Below, piece after piece: positions 7,969-16,035 of a DNA stretch of 33,770 nucleotides. Position numbers and translations under genes: made by a program. This DNA comes from Gemmatimonadaceae bacterium (GTDB lineage: Bacteria; Gemmatimonadota; Gemmatimonadetes; Gemmatimonadales; Gemmatimonadaceae): positions 1 to 33,770 of the forward strand of contig JANWLO010000004.1 of assembly GCA_025450815.1 (NCBI GenBank), given 5' to 3'. Numbering within the stretch: position 1 is the stretch's first letter; every line of letters starts with the position of its first letter. The notes below the pieces were generated by a model. It was not told the origin of the DNA. It made no database searches and saw only the letters and a program-made list of their open reading frames with translations.

Positions 7969-9557
7969 CGCAGATGGGCCGGCGCGACCGCGCGTTCGAC
8001 GAGCGCGAGCGCACCGTCCACCACCAGCGCTAGCGCCGCGGCCGGCAGCGCGCCGGAGAGAATCATGTTGGTGTCGGCGAGAGCGAGCCCCGCGACGATT
8101 GGCTCGCCGAGCCCACCGGCGCCGATGAATGCGGCGAGCGTTGCTGCTCCAACGGTGATGACCGCCGCCGTGCGAATGCCCGCCATGATAGCGGGCGCGG
8201 CTAGCGGCAGCCGCACCGAGAGCAGTCGTTGCCACGGCGTCATCCCGAGAGCTTCGGCCGCGGCCACCGCGGATGCATCTGCATTGCGCACTCCCGAGTA
8301 CGCGCTGCGCACGATCGGATAGAGCGCGTAGATCCAGAGCGCCACGAGCGCGGGGCGCACGCCGATTCCGAACAGCGGGATCATGAACGCAAGCAGGGCG
8401 ATACTCGGAATCGTCTCGAGAACGCCGAGCGTCCCAATGAGCGGCTCGGCGGCGCGGCGCGCGCGCTCGAGCACGAGGGCGAGAGGAAGGGCAACGACGA
8501 TTGCAGCGCCGAGCGCTAGCGAGACGAGCAGGATATGCTGGAGCACGAGCTTCCAGAGCGCTGCGCGTCGATCCCACATGTAGCTGGCTATTGATATCCT
8601 GGTACTAAGGTATCTCGGATGGGGCGCGGCGGTGCTGACCGCGGGCTTCGCGCGGGTGATCCCGATGTGCCGCAGCGCATCGGCAGCGACGATCGCGACA
8701 TCCTCGCGCTCCACCTCCACGCGACGGTTGAGCACGCGCATGCGCGCCTCATCCAGCATCCCGCTCAGCATCGTGAGCGCCGCGATCGCATCCGGACGAC
8801 TGCGCGCGAGCCGCGCACCAACCAGCGCCGCTGCCGCGTAGGGCGGAAAGAAGTGGCGGTCGTCCACGAGCGTGACGAGATCGTACTTCGAGAGCAGGCC
8901 GTCGGTCGAGTATCCATCGATCACATCCACGGCGCCGGTTGCGAGTGCCTGATACTTCACCGCCGGCGCGAGCGGCCGCACCGCGCGCGGATGCAGTCCG
9001 TACACGCGAGCGAGCCCGGCGAGTCCGTCCGGACGCCCAATGAAATCCGACGTGAATCCGGCCGTGAGATGCGAGCCCTCGCGAGCCAGATCGCTCAGCG
9101 TCCGCAGCCGATACCGCGCCGCGGTCTCGCGGCGCACGGCGATCGCGTAGCCATTCTGGAAGCCGAGCGGGGGTAGCCAGCGCATGCCGTAGCGCCGGTC
9201 GAACTCGCGCTGCACGTGAGCGTAGAGTAGTCGCGAGTCTGCGGCAAGCGAGTCGGTGAGGGAATCGTGCAGCACCGCCAGCAGCCCCGTGCCCGTGTAC
9301 TCGGGATACACATCTATCGCACCCGAGCGCAGAGCGCCGAATGCGACCTGGGTCGCGCCGAGTCCTGGTCGCCTGTCCACCGCGATCCCGCGCGATTCCA
9401 GAGTCTGCGCGAACATCTCCGCCAGCAGGTACGATTCGCCGAACGGCTTGGACGCGACGATGATCGGCGTGGCGCGCACGGAGTCCTGCGCGCGCGCAAC
9501 GCGGGGAACAAGCGAAACGGCCAACAGCGCGAAAAGCACGCGCGGCCGTGCTCTCAC
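7950..9557 (-). CDS. ABC importer, fused periplasmic binding protein and permease (OpuBC-OpuBB/EgtU superfamily)
   Basis: The protein has 535 residues. A signal peptide (about 1-23, ending RVARAQ) is followed by an OpuAC-type binding domain, about 25-305, with IIVASKPFGESYLLAEMFAQ, GALRSGAIDVYPEYTGTGLL and WLPPLGFQNGYAIAVR. The permease domain spans about 330-530 with five or six helices and the ATPase-contact EAA loop AAEALGMTPWQRL. Members import quaternary-amine osmoprotectants; the EgtU branch imports ergothioneine. In EgtU as described the permease part comes first, whereas here the binding domain comes first. The gene starts with GTG at 9557, overlapping the ATPase stop as GTGA. It converges on egtBD with a 19-base overlap. 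The substrate is not provable from sequence; ergothioneine or another betaine is the reasonable shortlist. Confidence 0.9.
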   Translation of the reverse strand: MRARPRVLFALLAVSLVPRVARAQDSVRATPIIVASKPFGESYLLAEMFAQTLESRGIAVDRRPGLGATQVAFGALRSGAIDVYPEYTGTGLLAVLHDSLTDSLAADSRLLYAHVQREFDRRYGMRWLPPLGFQNGYAIAVRRETAARYRLRTLSDLAREGSHLTAGFTSDFIGRPDGLAGLARVYGLHPRAVRPLAPAVKYQALATGAVDVIDGYSTDGLLSKYDLVTLVDDRHFFPPYAAAALVGARLARSRPDAIAALTMLSGMLDEARMRVLNRRVEVEREDVAIVAADALRHIGITRAKPAVSTAAPHPRYLSTRISIASYMWDRRAALWKLVLQHILLVSLALGAAIVVALPLALVLERARRAAEPLIGTLGVLETIPSIALLAFMIPLFGIGVRPALVALWIYALYPIVRSAYSGVRNADASAVAAAEALGMTPWQRLLSVRLPLAAPAIMAGIRTAAVITVGAATLAAFIGAGGLGEPIVAGLALADTNMILSGALPAAALALVVDGALALVERAVAPAHLRHMAER

Positions 9558-10303
9558 TCGATCTCCCGCAGCCGAGCCGATGCTGCCAGCGCGCGATCAA
9601 GGAGCATCTCCACGTACGGTGTTTCCGGTTTCGCGATCAACGCACTGAGTGATCCGCGCTGCTCGATGCGCCCCGCACGCATAACCACCAACTCGTCGGC
9701 CAGCCGGGCCGCCTCGGCGATGTCGTGCGTGACCATCAACGTCGTGAACCCCAGCTCGCGGCGGAGGGCGTCGAACGCTGCCTGGAGATCCGAGCGCGTG
9801 ATGGCGTCGAGCGCACCGAACGGCTCGTCCATGAGCACGACACCGGGGCGTGAGGCGAGCGCGCGCGCGAGTGCGGCTCGCTGCCGCTGACCGCCCGAGA
9901 GCTCGTGCGGAAAGCGCGATCCGAACTGGGCCGCCGGGAGACCCACGAGCGTCATCGCCTCCGTTGCAACCTCATCGCGCGATGGCATGTCGAGCAGAGA
10001 AGCGACGAGTGCCACGTTGCGCAGCACGCGCCAATGCGGCATGAGCCCGCCGTCCTGCGGTACGTAGCCGATCGTGCGGCGCAGCGTCACGACATCGCGC
10101 TCGCGGACGTCGATGCCCCCAACCGATATCGCTCCGGAGAGGGGCTCGACCAGTCGATTGAAGCAGCGCAGCAGCGTCGTTTTGCCGGAGCCGCTCTCGC
10201 CAACCAGCGCGACGCTCTTCCCCGCCTGAACATCGAGGCTCACGCCGTCGAGAGCAACGACGTCGCCGTAACAGTGGACGACGTTGCGCGCGGCGAGCGA
10301 CAT
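9554..10303 (-). CDS. ABC transporter ATPase of the osmoprotectant/ergothioneine type
   Basis: This 249-residue ATPase powers the adjacent fused binding-protein/permease. Landmarks are the Walker A loop GESGSGKT (about 36-43), the Q-loop region YVPQDGGLMPHWRVLRNVAL, signature LSGGQRQRAALARAL, Walker B VVLMDEPFGALDAITR and switch histidine VTHD. The GLMPH-x-NVAL stretch is typical of OpuCA/EgtV/ProV-like ATPases. There is no C-terminal CBS pair, which many OpuCA proteins use for ionic-strength sensing; that absence makes purely osmotic control less likely. The start is the ATG at 10303. The frame is open further upstream but reads as low-complexity antisense sequence. It is the first gene of the two-gene unit, divergent from the DUF488 gene across about 120 bases. 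Confidence 0.93.
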   Translation of the reverse strand: MSLAARNVVHCYGDVVALDGVSLDVQAGKSVALVGESGSGKTTLLRCFNRLVEPLSGAISVGGIDVRERDVVTLRRTIGYVPQDGGLMPHWRVLRNVALVASLLDMPSRDEVATEAMTLVGLPAAQFGSRFPHELSGGQRQRAALARALASRPGVVLMDEPFGALDAITRSDLQAAFDALRRELGFTTLMVTHDIAEAARLADELVVMRAGRIEQRGSLSALIAKPETPYVEMLLDRALAASARLREIE

Positions 10304-10423
10304 CGGCTCGCTGCGAGATTGGCCGGACGAAACATGGGTCACCTGCGGTAAACTGTTGCTGCTCCTGCGCTCCCGCAACGCTCGCGGCGATGCGGGGCGT
10401 TGCGCGGCGTTATCATCCGATGC

Positions 10424-10948
10424 ATGGCGCTGCGCCCTCCTGCCACCCTCTGGACTGTCGGTCACTCGACGCACCCGATCGACGAGTTTCTCGACATCCT
10501 CCACGCACACGGCATCACGCGGATAGCGGACGTGCGACGATTCCCGGGCTCGCGTGCCTATCCGCACTTCAATCCCGAGCAGTTCGAGCGCTCGCTCGCC
10601 GAATCGGGGATCTCGTACACGCCCATGCCGGCGCTCGGCGGGCGACGGAAGCCACGCCCCGACACGCCGCATGTAGCGTGGCGCAACGATTCGTTTCGGG
10701 GCTACGCCGATTACATGGACACGCCGGAATTCGCGGACGCGGCGGATGCGCTTGCAGCGCTCGCACGCGAGGATCGTGTGGCGGCGATGTGCGCGGAGGG
10801 GGTGTGGTGGCGATGCCATCGGTCGATGATCGCCGACTATTTCAAGGCGAATGGTTGGGAGGTGCTGCACGTCCTGGGCACTGGCGAGGCGAAGGAGCAT
10901 CCGTATACGGCGGTGGCGCGAGTGGAGAACGGGAGATTGATGTATTGA
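10424..10948 (+). CDS. DUF488 domain protein
   Basis: The protein is 174 residues from the ATG at 10424. The family start TLWTVGHSTHPIDEFLDILH follows immediately, and a possible upstream TTG at 10400 adds nothing conserved. Other family features are ITRIADVRRFPGSRAYPHFN, YTPMPALGGRRK, and the cysteine-bearing AAMCAEGVWWRCHRSMIADY. In many relatives the last block reads CaE..p..CHR. DUF488 proteins are small cytoplasmic proteins of unknown reaction; the conserved Cys and Arg residues suggest a nucleotide or nucleic-acid related role, but this is unproven. The GVWWRCHR block replaces the more usual E-x-P-x-x-CHR, so the conserved acidic/proline element is altered. It stands alone on this strand with about 110 bases to the next gene. 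Confidence 0.88.
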   Translation: MALRPPATLWTVGHSTHPIDEFLDILHAHGITRIADVRRFPGSRAYPHFNPEQFERSLAESGISYTPMPALGGRRKPRPDTPHVAWRNDSFRGYADYMDTPEFADAADALAALAREDRVAAMCAEGVWWRCHRSMIADYFKANGWEVLHVLGTGEAKEHPYTAVARVENGRLMY

Positions 10949-11060
10949 TGCGATGCACCGTTCTCCCGTCCATGGGCGATCGGTGATAGCTTGAGACGCG
11001 GTCGCTGCACGCCCGCATCCGACTTCCTCGACTCGCGGCCGGTCGCGCGCCATCGCCACC

Positions 11061-12590
11061 ATGACCTTCCAGCGCAAGATGCTGTATGGCTTTTCGCTCA
11101 TGGTACTGCCCGCGCTGCTGATCGGCGTCGAGGCGATACGCACGAACGTGCTGGAGCGCGATGCGCTGCAAATGCTCGGGCAGAACATGGCGCGCACGCG
11201 CACGTACGCCGAGCTCGAGACTGCGATGTTCAACCAGAGCGAGATCATCTGGCGCTATCTCAGTGGGCTGGACCCGCACGCGCGCGACGAGTTCCGCGTG
11301 ACGGGACAGGTGATCGACTTCTGGCAGCAGCGGTGGCGCTCCGAGCTTCGGCCCAACGAGATGGGAATGGCGAACAGCACCGAGGAAATCGAGCGCCAGA
11401 TTCGCATCGTGTCGGACAGCGTCTTCAGACTCTACGATGCGGGGCAGCGAGAGGAGTCGTACCGGCTGGCCGAGCGGGATTTGCGGGACCGGCTGCTGCC
11501 TGCGCTGACGCAGCTGAATCGGGATATATATCGCGAGGCGCGCGAGTCGAGTGTGCGCGGCGCGTACACGCAGCTCGAGGACATCGTCACGGGTGAGCGC
11601 GACGTGCTGATCGCGATCCTCGTGCTCGCGGTGGCGGCGGGCCTCGTCGGCTCGTGGCTCATCTCTCGAGGGCTCGCGCGTCCACTCAGCGAGCTGCGGC
11701 GTGCGATGGCACTCGTTGGCGCGGGCGAGACGGAATTCCCGATCGACGTGAGCTCGCCGGACGAGATCGGCGATCTCGCACGGTCGTTCGCTCGCATGAC
11801 GGAGAGTTTGCGCCAGTCGCGTGCCGGCACGACGCGCCTCAACTCGGAGCTCGAGCGAAAGATCGCGCAACTCGAGCTTACGCAGGCCCAGCTCGTTCAA
11901 TCGGAGAAGCTCGCGTCCATCGGCGAGATGGCGGCGGCGGTGGCGCACGGCATCCGCAATCCGCTTGCGAGCCTGCGCGCGGCGGCACAGGTCGCGCTGC
12001 GCCACCCGGAGTCACCGGAGTCGCGCGAGCATCTGAGCGTCATCATCGAAGAAGTGGACCGCCTCGATCGACGCGTGAGCCACCTGCTCAGCTTCTCGAA
12101 GCCGGCACCGTATCATCCGTTGCGCGAGAGCGTTGCGCGATTGATCGAGGATCTGCTCCCGCCTTTTTCCGAGCTGCTGCGCGAGCGGCACGTGGAGCTG
12201 GAGCTCGCGCTCGCGCTCGATCTTCCGGATGTGCGCGTCGACCCGATGCAGCTCGAGCAGGCACTGGTGGAGGTCGTCTCGAATGCGCTCGACGCCATGC
12301 CGGCGGGTGGCAAGCTTCGCATCGCGGCGCGCCCGGAGCGCGGCGCGAGCGGAAGTGTCGGCGTCGTGATCGAGGTGGCGGATTCCGGGATGGGCATTCC
12401 GGAGAAGGTTCTGCCATCGGTATGCGAGCCGTTCTTTACAACGCGTGCGGAGGGCACGGGGCTCGGCCTCGCGATCGCGAAGCGGTACGTCGAACAGAAC
12501 GGCGGACAGCTCGAAATCCTGAGCGTGCCTGGTGAGGGCGTGACGGTGCTTATCCGGCTGCGCGCGGAAGCAGCGGGGACAATCGCGTGA
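11061..12590 (+). CDS. Membrane sensor histidine kinase (NtrB-like kinase core)
   Basis: The protein has 509 residues. A first membrane helix lies at about 8-26, followed by a roughly 150-residue helical periplasmic sensor and a second helix at about 182-203 (LIAILVLAVAAGLVGSWLIS). HAMP (about 204-256) and a short coiled coil lead to HisKA with the phospho-acceptor His296 in MAAAVAHGIRNPLASLRAAA, then the ATPase domain with N-box VVSNALDAMPAGG, DSGMGIP and GTGLGLAIAKRY. The HGIRNPLASL form of the H-box is typical of kinases that partner NtrC-type regulators. The stop overlaps the GTG start of such a regulator by four bases (12587-12590), so this is a cognate pair. The stimulus is unknown; the helical periplasmic domain resembles four-helix-bundle sensors. 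Confidence 0.93.
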   Translation: MTFQRKMLYGFSLMVLPALLIGVEAIRTNVLERDALQMLGQNMARTRTYAELETAMFNQSEIIWRYLSGLDPHARDEFRVTGQVIDFWQQRWRSELRPNEMGMANSTEEIERQIRIVSDSVFRLYDAGQREESYRLAERDLRDRLLPALTQLNRDIYREARESSVRGAYTQLEDIVTGERDVLIAILVLAVAAGLVGSWLISRGLARPLSELRRAMALVGAGETEFPIDVSSPDEIGDLARSFARMTESLRQSRAGTTRLNSELERKIAQLELTQAQLVQSEKLASIGEMAAAVAHGIRNPLASLRAAAQVALRHPESPESREHLSVIIEEVDRLDRRVSHLLSFSKPAPYHPLRESVARLIEDLLPPFSELLRERHVELELALALDLPDVRVDPMQLEQALVEVVSNALDAMPAGGKLRIAARPERGASGSVGVVIEVADSGMGIPEKVLPSVCEPFFTTRAEGTGLGLAIAKRYVEQNGGQLEILSVPGEGVTVLIRLRAEAAGTIA

Positions 12591-13975
12591 GCAATCCGAC
12601 GGTACTCATCGTGGACGACGAGCGAACGCTTGCGCGCTCGATCAGGATCTTTCTCTCGGAGTCGGGCTACGACGCCGAGATCGCGGGCGATGGCGAGAAG
12701 GCGCTCGAGCTGCTCGAGAGCCTGCGTCCGGACGTCGTGTTCGCGGACGTGCGACTGCCCGGCATGGGAGGAATCGAGCTGTTGCAGCGCATTCGCGACT
12801 TCGATGCGACGATACCGGTGGTGATCATGACCGCGTATGGAAGCATCGAGGGCGCGGTCGAGGCGGTGAAGCTGGGCGCGTTCGACTATCTGAAAAAGCC
12901 GGTCGATCTGGAGGAGCTCAAGCTTCTCGCGGATCGTGCGCGTGAGACGTCGCTGCTGAAGCAGGAGCTCTCGTACTATCGCGGCCGCGAGGCTCGCAAG
13001 CTTCCGTTCTCGGGCGTGATTGGCGAGTCTCCGGCGCTGCTTACCATCATGGAGCGGGCGCACCAGGTGGCGGCGCTCGATGACACGCCGCCGGTGCTCA
13101 TCACGGGCGAGACGGGTACCGGCAAGGGACTCATTGCACATACGATTCACACGTACGGTCCGCGTGCATCGAAGCCGTTCATCGAGGTGAACTGCACTGC
13201 GCTTCCCGCGAGCCTGATGGAGGCCGAGCTGTTCGGCCACGAGCGCGGCGCATTTACGGATGCGAAGCAATCCAGGATCGGACTGTTCGAGGCGGCGGAG
13301 CACGGATTCATCTTCCTCGACGAGATCGGCGATACGGAGCTCCAGCTGCAGGGGAAACTCCTGCGCGCGATCGAGGAGCGGATGGTGCGGCGCGTCGGCG
13401 GCATTCGCGATCGCAAGATCGACGTGCGCATTCTGGCGGCGACGAATCGCGATCTGGAACGCGAGGCGCAGCAGGGAACCTTTCGGCGAGATCTCTACTT
13501 TCGGCTCGCGGTGATTCTCCTCCGGTTGCCGCCGCTGCGCGAGCGCGGCGATGATGTGCTGCTGCTCGCCGACGACTTCGTGCGCCGATTCAGCGCGAAG
13601 TACGGCAAGGAGGTGAAACGCATTAGCGCTGGCGCGCGCGATGCGCTGCTCGCGTACTCGTGGCCGGGCAATGTGCGCGAGCTGAGTCACGTCATCGAGC
13701 GCGCTGTGCTGTGGAGCCAGGGGACGGTGCTGGAGGAGTCGCAGCTCACGCTCACGCAACCGGTCGAGCTTGAGGCGCGCGCCACCGAGTCCGATTCGCC
13801 ACTGACGATTCCGGGAATACTTCCACCCAAGGGCACCGACCTCGCACAGTGGGAGAAAGCGATGATAGAGCAGGCGCTCCGCGAGTCGGGCGGCAACCAG
13901 ACGCAGGCTGCGCAGCGATTGGGCGTGAGCCGAGACACGCTGCGCTACCGGCTCAAGAAGTACGGCATCCAGTAG
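12587..13975 (+). CDS. NtrC-family sigma-54-type response regulator
   Basis: The protein has 462 residues in three domains. The receiver (1-120) has Asp10/Asp11 and phospho-acceptor Asp54 in VFADVRLPGMGG. The AAA+ domain (about 140-375) has Walker A GETGTGKG, the sigma-54 contact loop and Walker B GFIFLDEIGD. A Fis-type helix-turn-helix lies at about 425-462 (GGNQTQAAQRLGVSRDTLRY). The contact loop reads GAFTDA (221-226) instead of GAFTGA. This variant occurs in natural family members, but the fifth residue influences sigma-54 contact, so dependence on sigma-54 is likely rather than certain. It is translated from a GTG overlapping the kinase stop. Its targets are unknown; the next genes on the same strand are the pqq cluster, 334 bases downstream. 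Confidence 0.94.
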   Translation: MSNPTVLIVDDERTLARSIRIFLSESGYDAEIAGDGEKALELLESLRPDVVFADVRLPGMGGIELLQRIRDFDATIPVVIMTAYGSIEGAVEAVKLGAFDYLKKPVDLEELKLLADRARETSLLKQELSYYRGREARKLPFSGVIGESPALLTIMERAHQVAALDDTPPVLITGETGTGKGLIAHTIHTYGPRASKPFIEVNCTALPASLMEAELFGHERGAFTDAKQSRIGLFEAAEHGFIFLDEIGDTELQLQGKLLRAIEERMVRRVGGIRDRKIDVRILAATNRDLEREAQQGTFRRDLYFRLAVILLRLPPLRERGDDVLLLADDFVRRFSAKYGKEVKRISAGARDALLAYSWPGNVRELSHVIERAVLWSQGTVLEESQLTLTQPVELEARATESDSPLTIPGILPPKGTDLAQWEKAMIEQALRESGGNQTQAAQRLGVSRDTLRYRLKKYGIQ

Positions 13976-14309
13976 TGCCGCGGCTTATAAGGATACTGAA
14001 AAACCAGGAACCGCTCGACGCAGAGTCGCAGAGGTGAACTGAGAGTCGCAGATGAGTGGGATTTAAGTCTTTCATGACGGACCGACCTGCCGGTTTCCCC
14101 TGCGGCTCTGCCTATCCTCTGCGGCTCTGCGTCCCTCTTTGTGTCTTTTTCTTTTTTTCAGCAACCTGTTATACGTAGTGGGAGATCGGCTCTGATTGTG
14201 GTGACCCGCTTAACGCACATCACCGGTGCATCCTCCCGCGGGCTCTGCGCCTCTGCGGTGGAGAAGTTAGGACAGCGAAGATCCCTCACCTGAACCGTAT
14301 CAACACTAG
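13976..14309. other. Non-coding interval between the two-component pair and pqqB
   Basis: No credible gene lies in these 334 bases. Sequence is locally much richer in A and T than the flanking genes. The left half holds nested inverted copies of a GCAGAG/CTCTGC unit, described separately. The right arm of the repeat is followed by a T-rich run at about 14138-14159. That run could help stop transcription from the response-regulator gene, although the main arms are 81 bases apart and this is not a classic terminator. A further related copy lies at 14243-14260, just upstream of pqqB. The pqqB promoter should be in this interval, but no convincing -35/-10 pair or GG-N10-GC sigma-54 site was found by eye. 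Confidence 0.7.
14017..14133. repeat. Nested inverted repeat with 18-base arms (CTCTGCG family)
   Basis: The arm at 14017-14034 and the arm at 14116-14133 (CCTCTGCGGCTCTGCGTC) are reverse complements at 17 of 18 positions. A weaker inner pair, about 14041-14054 and 14097-14110, carries the same CTGCG-n-CTCT theme, so the structure is nested. The central region has no coding potential. A third unpaired copy, CTCTGCGCCTCTGCGG, lies at 14243-14258. Similar CTCTGCG-rich palindromic units recur in intergenic regions of some environmental bacteria, from memory. Whether this one is dispersed in this genome cannot be seen from the window. Confidence 0.75.
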
Positions 14310-15218
14310 ATGCATGTAATTCTGCTCGGCACCGCCGCCGGTGGAGGCTTTCCCCAATGGAACTGCTGGTGTCCGACGTGCCGCGCGGCGCGCGAGACAT
14401 CGGAGCTGGCCCGCGCGCGCACGCAGTCGTCGATCGCCTTCAGCGCCGACGGCGCACGCTGGTTCCTCGGCAATGCGTCCCCCGACGTGCGCGAGCAGCT
14501 CGCGCGGCTTCCACGCGCGGAAGTGCGCGGGATGCGGCACGTGCCGGTGGAAGGCATCGTGCTCACGGACGCGGAGCTCGACCACACTCTTGGGATCGCG
14601 CTGCTTCGGGAGGGGCGTCTGCTGCAGGTGATCGCGACGCCGTCGGTGTTGCGCACGATCACCGAAGACTCACGCGTGCTTCCGGTGACGCAGGCATTCG
14701 CCACGGTGCAGACGGTGAACGCCGAGCTCGGAAGCGTGGTGCCGCTCGAGTACCGCAATGGAAGCGCGAGCGGACTCACGGTCGAGATGATGGCCGTGCG
14801 CGGCGATCCGCCGCGCTTCGCCCGACACGACGATGAGGGCCACACGGTGGCGACGTTCATTCGCGAGATGAGCACCGGGAAAACGTTCGCGTTCGTGCCG
14901 GGATGCGGCGGACTTGGACCGCGGCTGTTGTCGCGATTGAACGAGGCCGACCTGCTGCTGTTCGACGGCACCTTCTGGACCGACGACGAGCTCATTCGGC
15001 TCGACATCTCCGGCAGGCCGGCGCTCGCGATGGGACACGTTCCAATCACGGGGCGTGAGGGAAGCCTCACGATTCTGTCGCAGCTGGCGTGCCGGCAGAA
15101 GGTGTATACGCACATCAACAACACGAACCCGATGCTCATCGAATCGTCGGACGAGCGCGCGTTGGTGGAGGCGGCAGGGATCCTCGTCGGTATGGATGGA
15201 ATGCGCTTCGAGCTCTGA
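14310..15218 (+). CDS. pqqB: Coenzyme PQQ synthesis protein PqqB
   Basis: PqqB is a metallo-beta-lactamase-fold protein acting between the crosslinked PqqA peptide and the PqqC step; current evidence supports an oxygenase-type hydroxylation of the tyrosine part of the intermediate. The 302-residue length is standard. The protein opens with MHVILLGTAAGGGFPQWNCW, directly followed by the zinc-site cysteines of CWCPTCRAAR. Further landmarks are VLTDAELDHTLGI, FVPGCGG, LLFDGTFWTDDEL and the late MGHVPITGREGS and HINNTNPML. It is the first gene of the cluster, with pqqC starting about 57 bases later. The ATG at 14310 begins exactly at the conserved N-terminus, so the start is secure. Confidence 0.97.
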   Translation: MHVILLGTAAGGGFPQWNCWCPTCRAARETSELARARTQSSIAFSADGARWFLGNASPDVREQLARLPRAEVRGMRHVPVEGIVLTDAELDHTLGIALLREGRLLQVIATPSVLRTITEDSRVLPVTQAFATVQTVNAELGSVVPLEYRNGSASGLTVEMMAVRGDPPRFARHDDEGHTVATFIREMSTGKTFAFVPGCGGLGPRLLSRLNEADLLLFDGTFWTDDELIRLDISGRPALAMGHVPITGREGSLTILSQLACRQKVYTHINNTNPMLIESSDERALVEAAGILVGMDGMRFEL

Positions 15219-15275
15219 GGCGCGCGATTTGCGCGGATCGTGGCACCACTACCCGCCACGCGGTATGATTTGATC

Positions 15276-16031
15276 ATGACGACTTCGCTGCTCTCCGCGC
15301 CCACCATCGCGGCACCACCCCCGCCGCCCATCCCGAATCTCGATCGTCCACTCGCGCCTGACGCGCTCGTAGCGGCGCTACGCGGCTTTCATGGATCGTA
15401 TTACGTGGAGCACCCGTTCCATCAGCTGATGCATGAGGGCAAGCTCTCGCAGCGGCAGATGCAGGGGTGGGTTACGAACCGGCTCGCGTACCAGCGCGCA
15501 ATCCCGCGCAAGGACGGCGCGATCATCTCGAACTGCCCCGTGCCCGCGGTGCGACGAAAGTGGATCCAGCGCATCATCGACCACGACGGCACGCGCGATG
15601 GCGAGGGCGGCATCGAGAAGTGGATCCAGCTCGGCATCGCGTTCGGCGTTCCGCGCGAGGAGATGGAGGATGAGCGCCACGTACTCCCCGGCGTGCGCTT
15701 CGCGGCGGAGATGTACGTCACGTTCTGCAAAACCCGACCGTGGGTCGAGGCGGCGGCATCATCGCTCACGGAGCTGTTCGCGCCGGACATCATGCGGCGG
15801 CGTCTCGACGCGCTGCCGAAGTACTATCCGTGGATTCGCGCGGACGCGTACGAGTATTTCAACAGCCGCCTGACGCAGGCGCCGCGCGACAGCAACCACG
15901 GGCTCGAGATCGTCACGACGTACTGCACCACTGTCGAGACGCAGCAGCGCGCGTTCGAAGCGCTCGCGTTCAAGATCGAGATGTTGTGGGTGATGATCGA
16001 TACCATCCACAACGCATACCGCGAATCGTGA
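15276..16031 (+). CDS. pqqC: Pyrroloquinoline-quinone synthase PqqC
   Basis: PqqC catalyses the final ring closure and eight-electron oxidation that gives PQQ, using O2 without a metal or cofactor. The protein is 251 residues from the ATG at 15276, the first credible start. It is preceded by a proline-rich N-terminal tail (APTIAAPPPPPIPNLD) slightly longer than usual. The all-helical fold is marked by YVEHPFHQLMHEGKLSQRQM, WVTNRLAYQRAIPRKDGAII, DHDG, and the C-terminal YCTTVETQQRAFEAL. His residues of the active-site set are visible in HPFH and DSNHGLEIV. An upstream in-frame ATG at 15240 would add 12 unrelated residues. pqqD begins four bases after the stop, so the two are certainly cotranscribed. 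Confidence 0.96.
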   Translation: MTTSLLSAPTIAAPPPPPIPNLDRPLAPDALVAALRGFHGSYYVEHPFHQLMHEGKLSQRQMQGWVTNRLAYQRAIPRKDGAIISNCPVPAVRRKWIQRIIDHDGTRDGEGGIEKWIQLGIAFGVPREEMEDERHVLPGVRFAAEMYVTFCKTRPWVEAAASSLTELFAPDIMRRRLDALPKYYPWIRADAYEYFNSRLTQAPRDSNHGLEIVTTYCTTVETQQRAFEALAFKIEMLWVMIDTIHNAYRES

Positions 16032-16035
16032 CGCG

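Noticed and set aside
10927-10974. ACGGGAGA/TCTCCCGT inverted repeat at the end of the DUF488 gene as a terminator
   Set aside because: Only eight pairs with a loop of about 25 bases, overlapping the coding end, and no T-run.
10304-11248. Upstream extension of the ABC ATPase reading frame
   Set aside because: The extension runs antisense through the DUF488 gene with no conserved residues; the ATPase domain begins at the ATG at 10303.
12113-13759. Long antisense open frame (about 548 codons) opposite the two-component pair
   Set aside because: It is a byproduct of high-GC codon use. The product is Arg/His/Leu-rich with no domain, while the plus strand encodes unmistakable kinase and regulator motifs.
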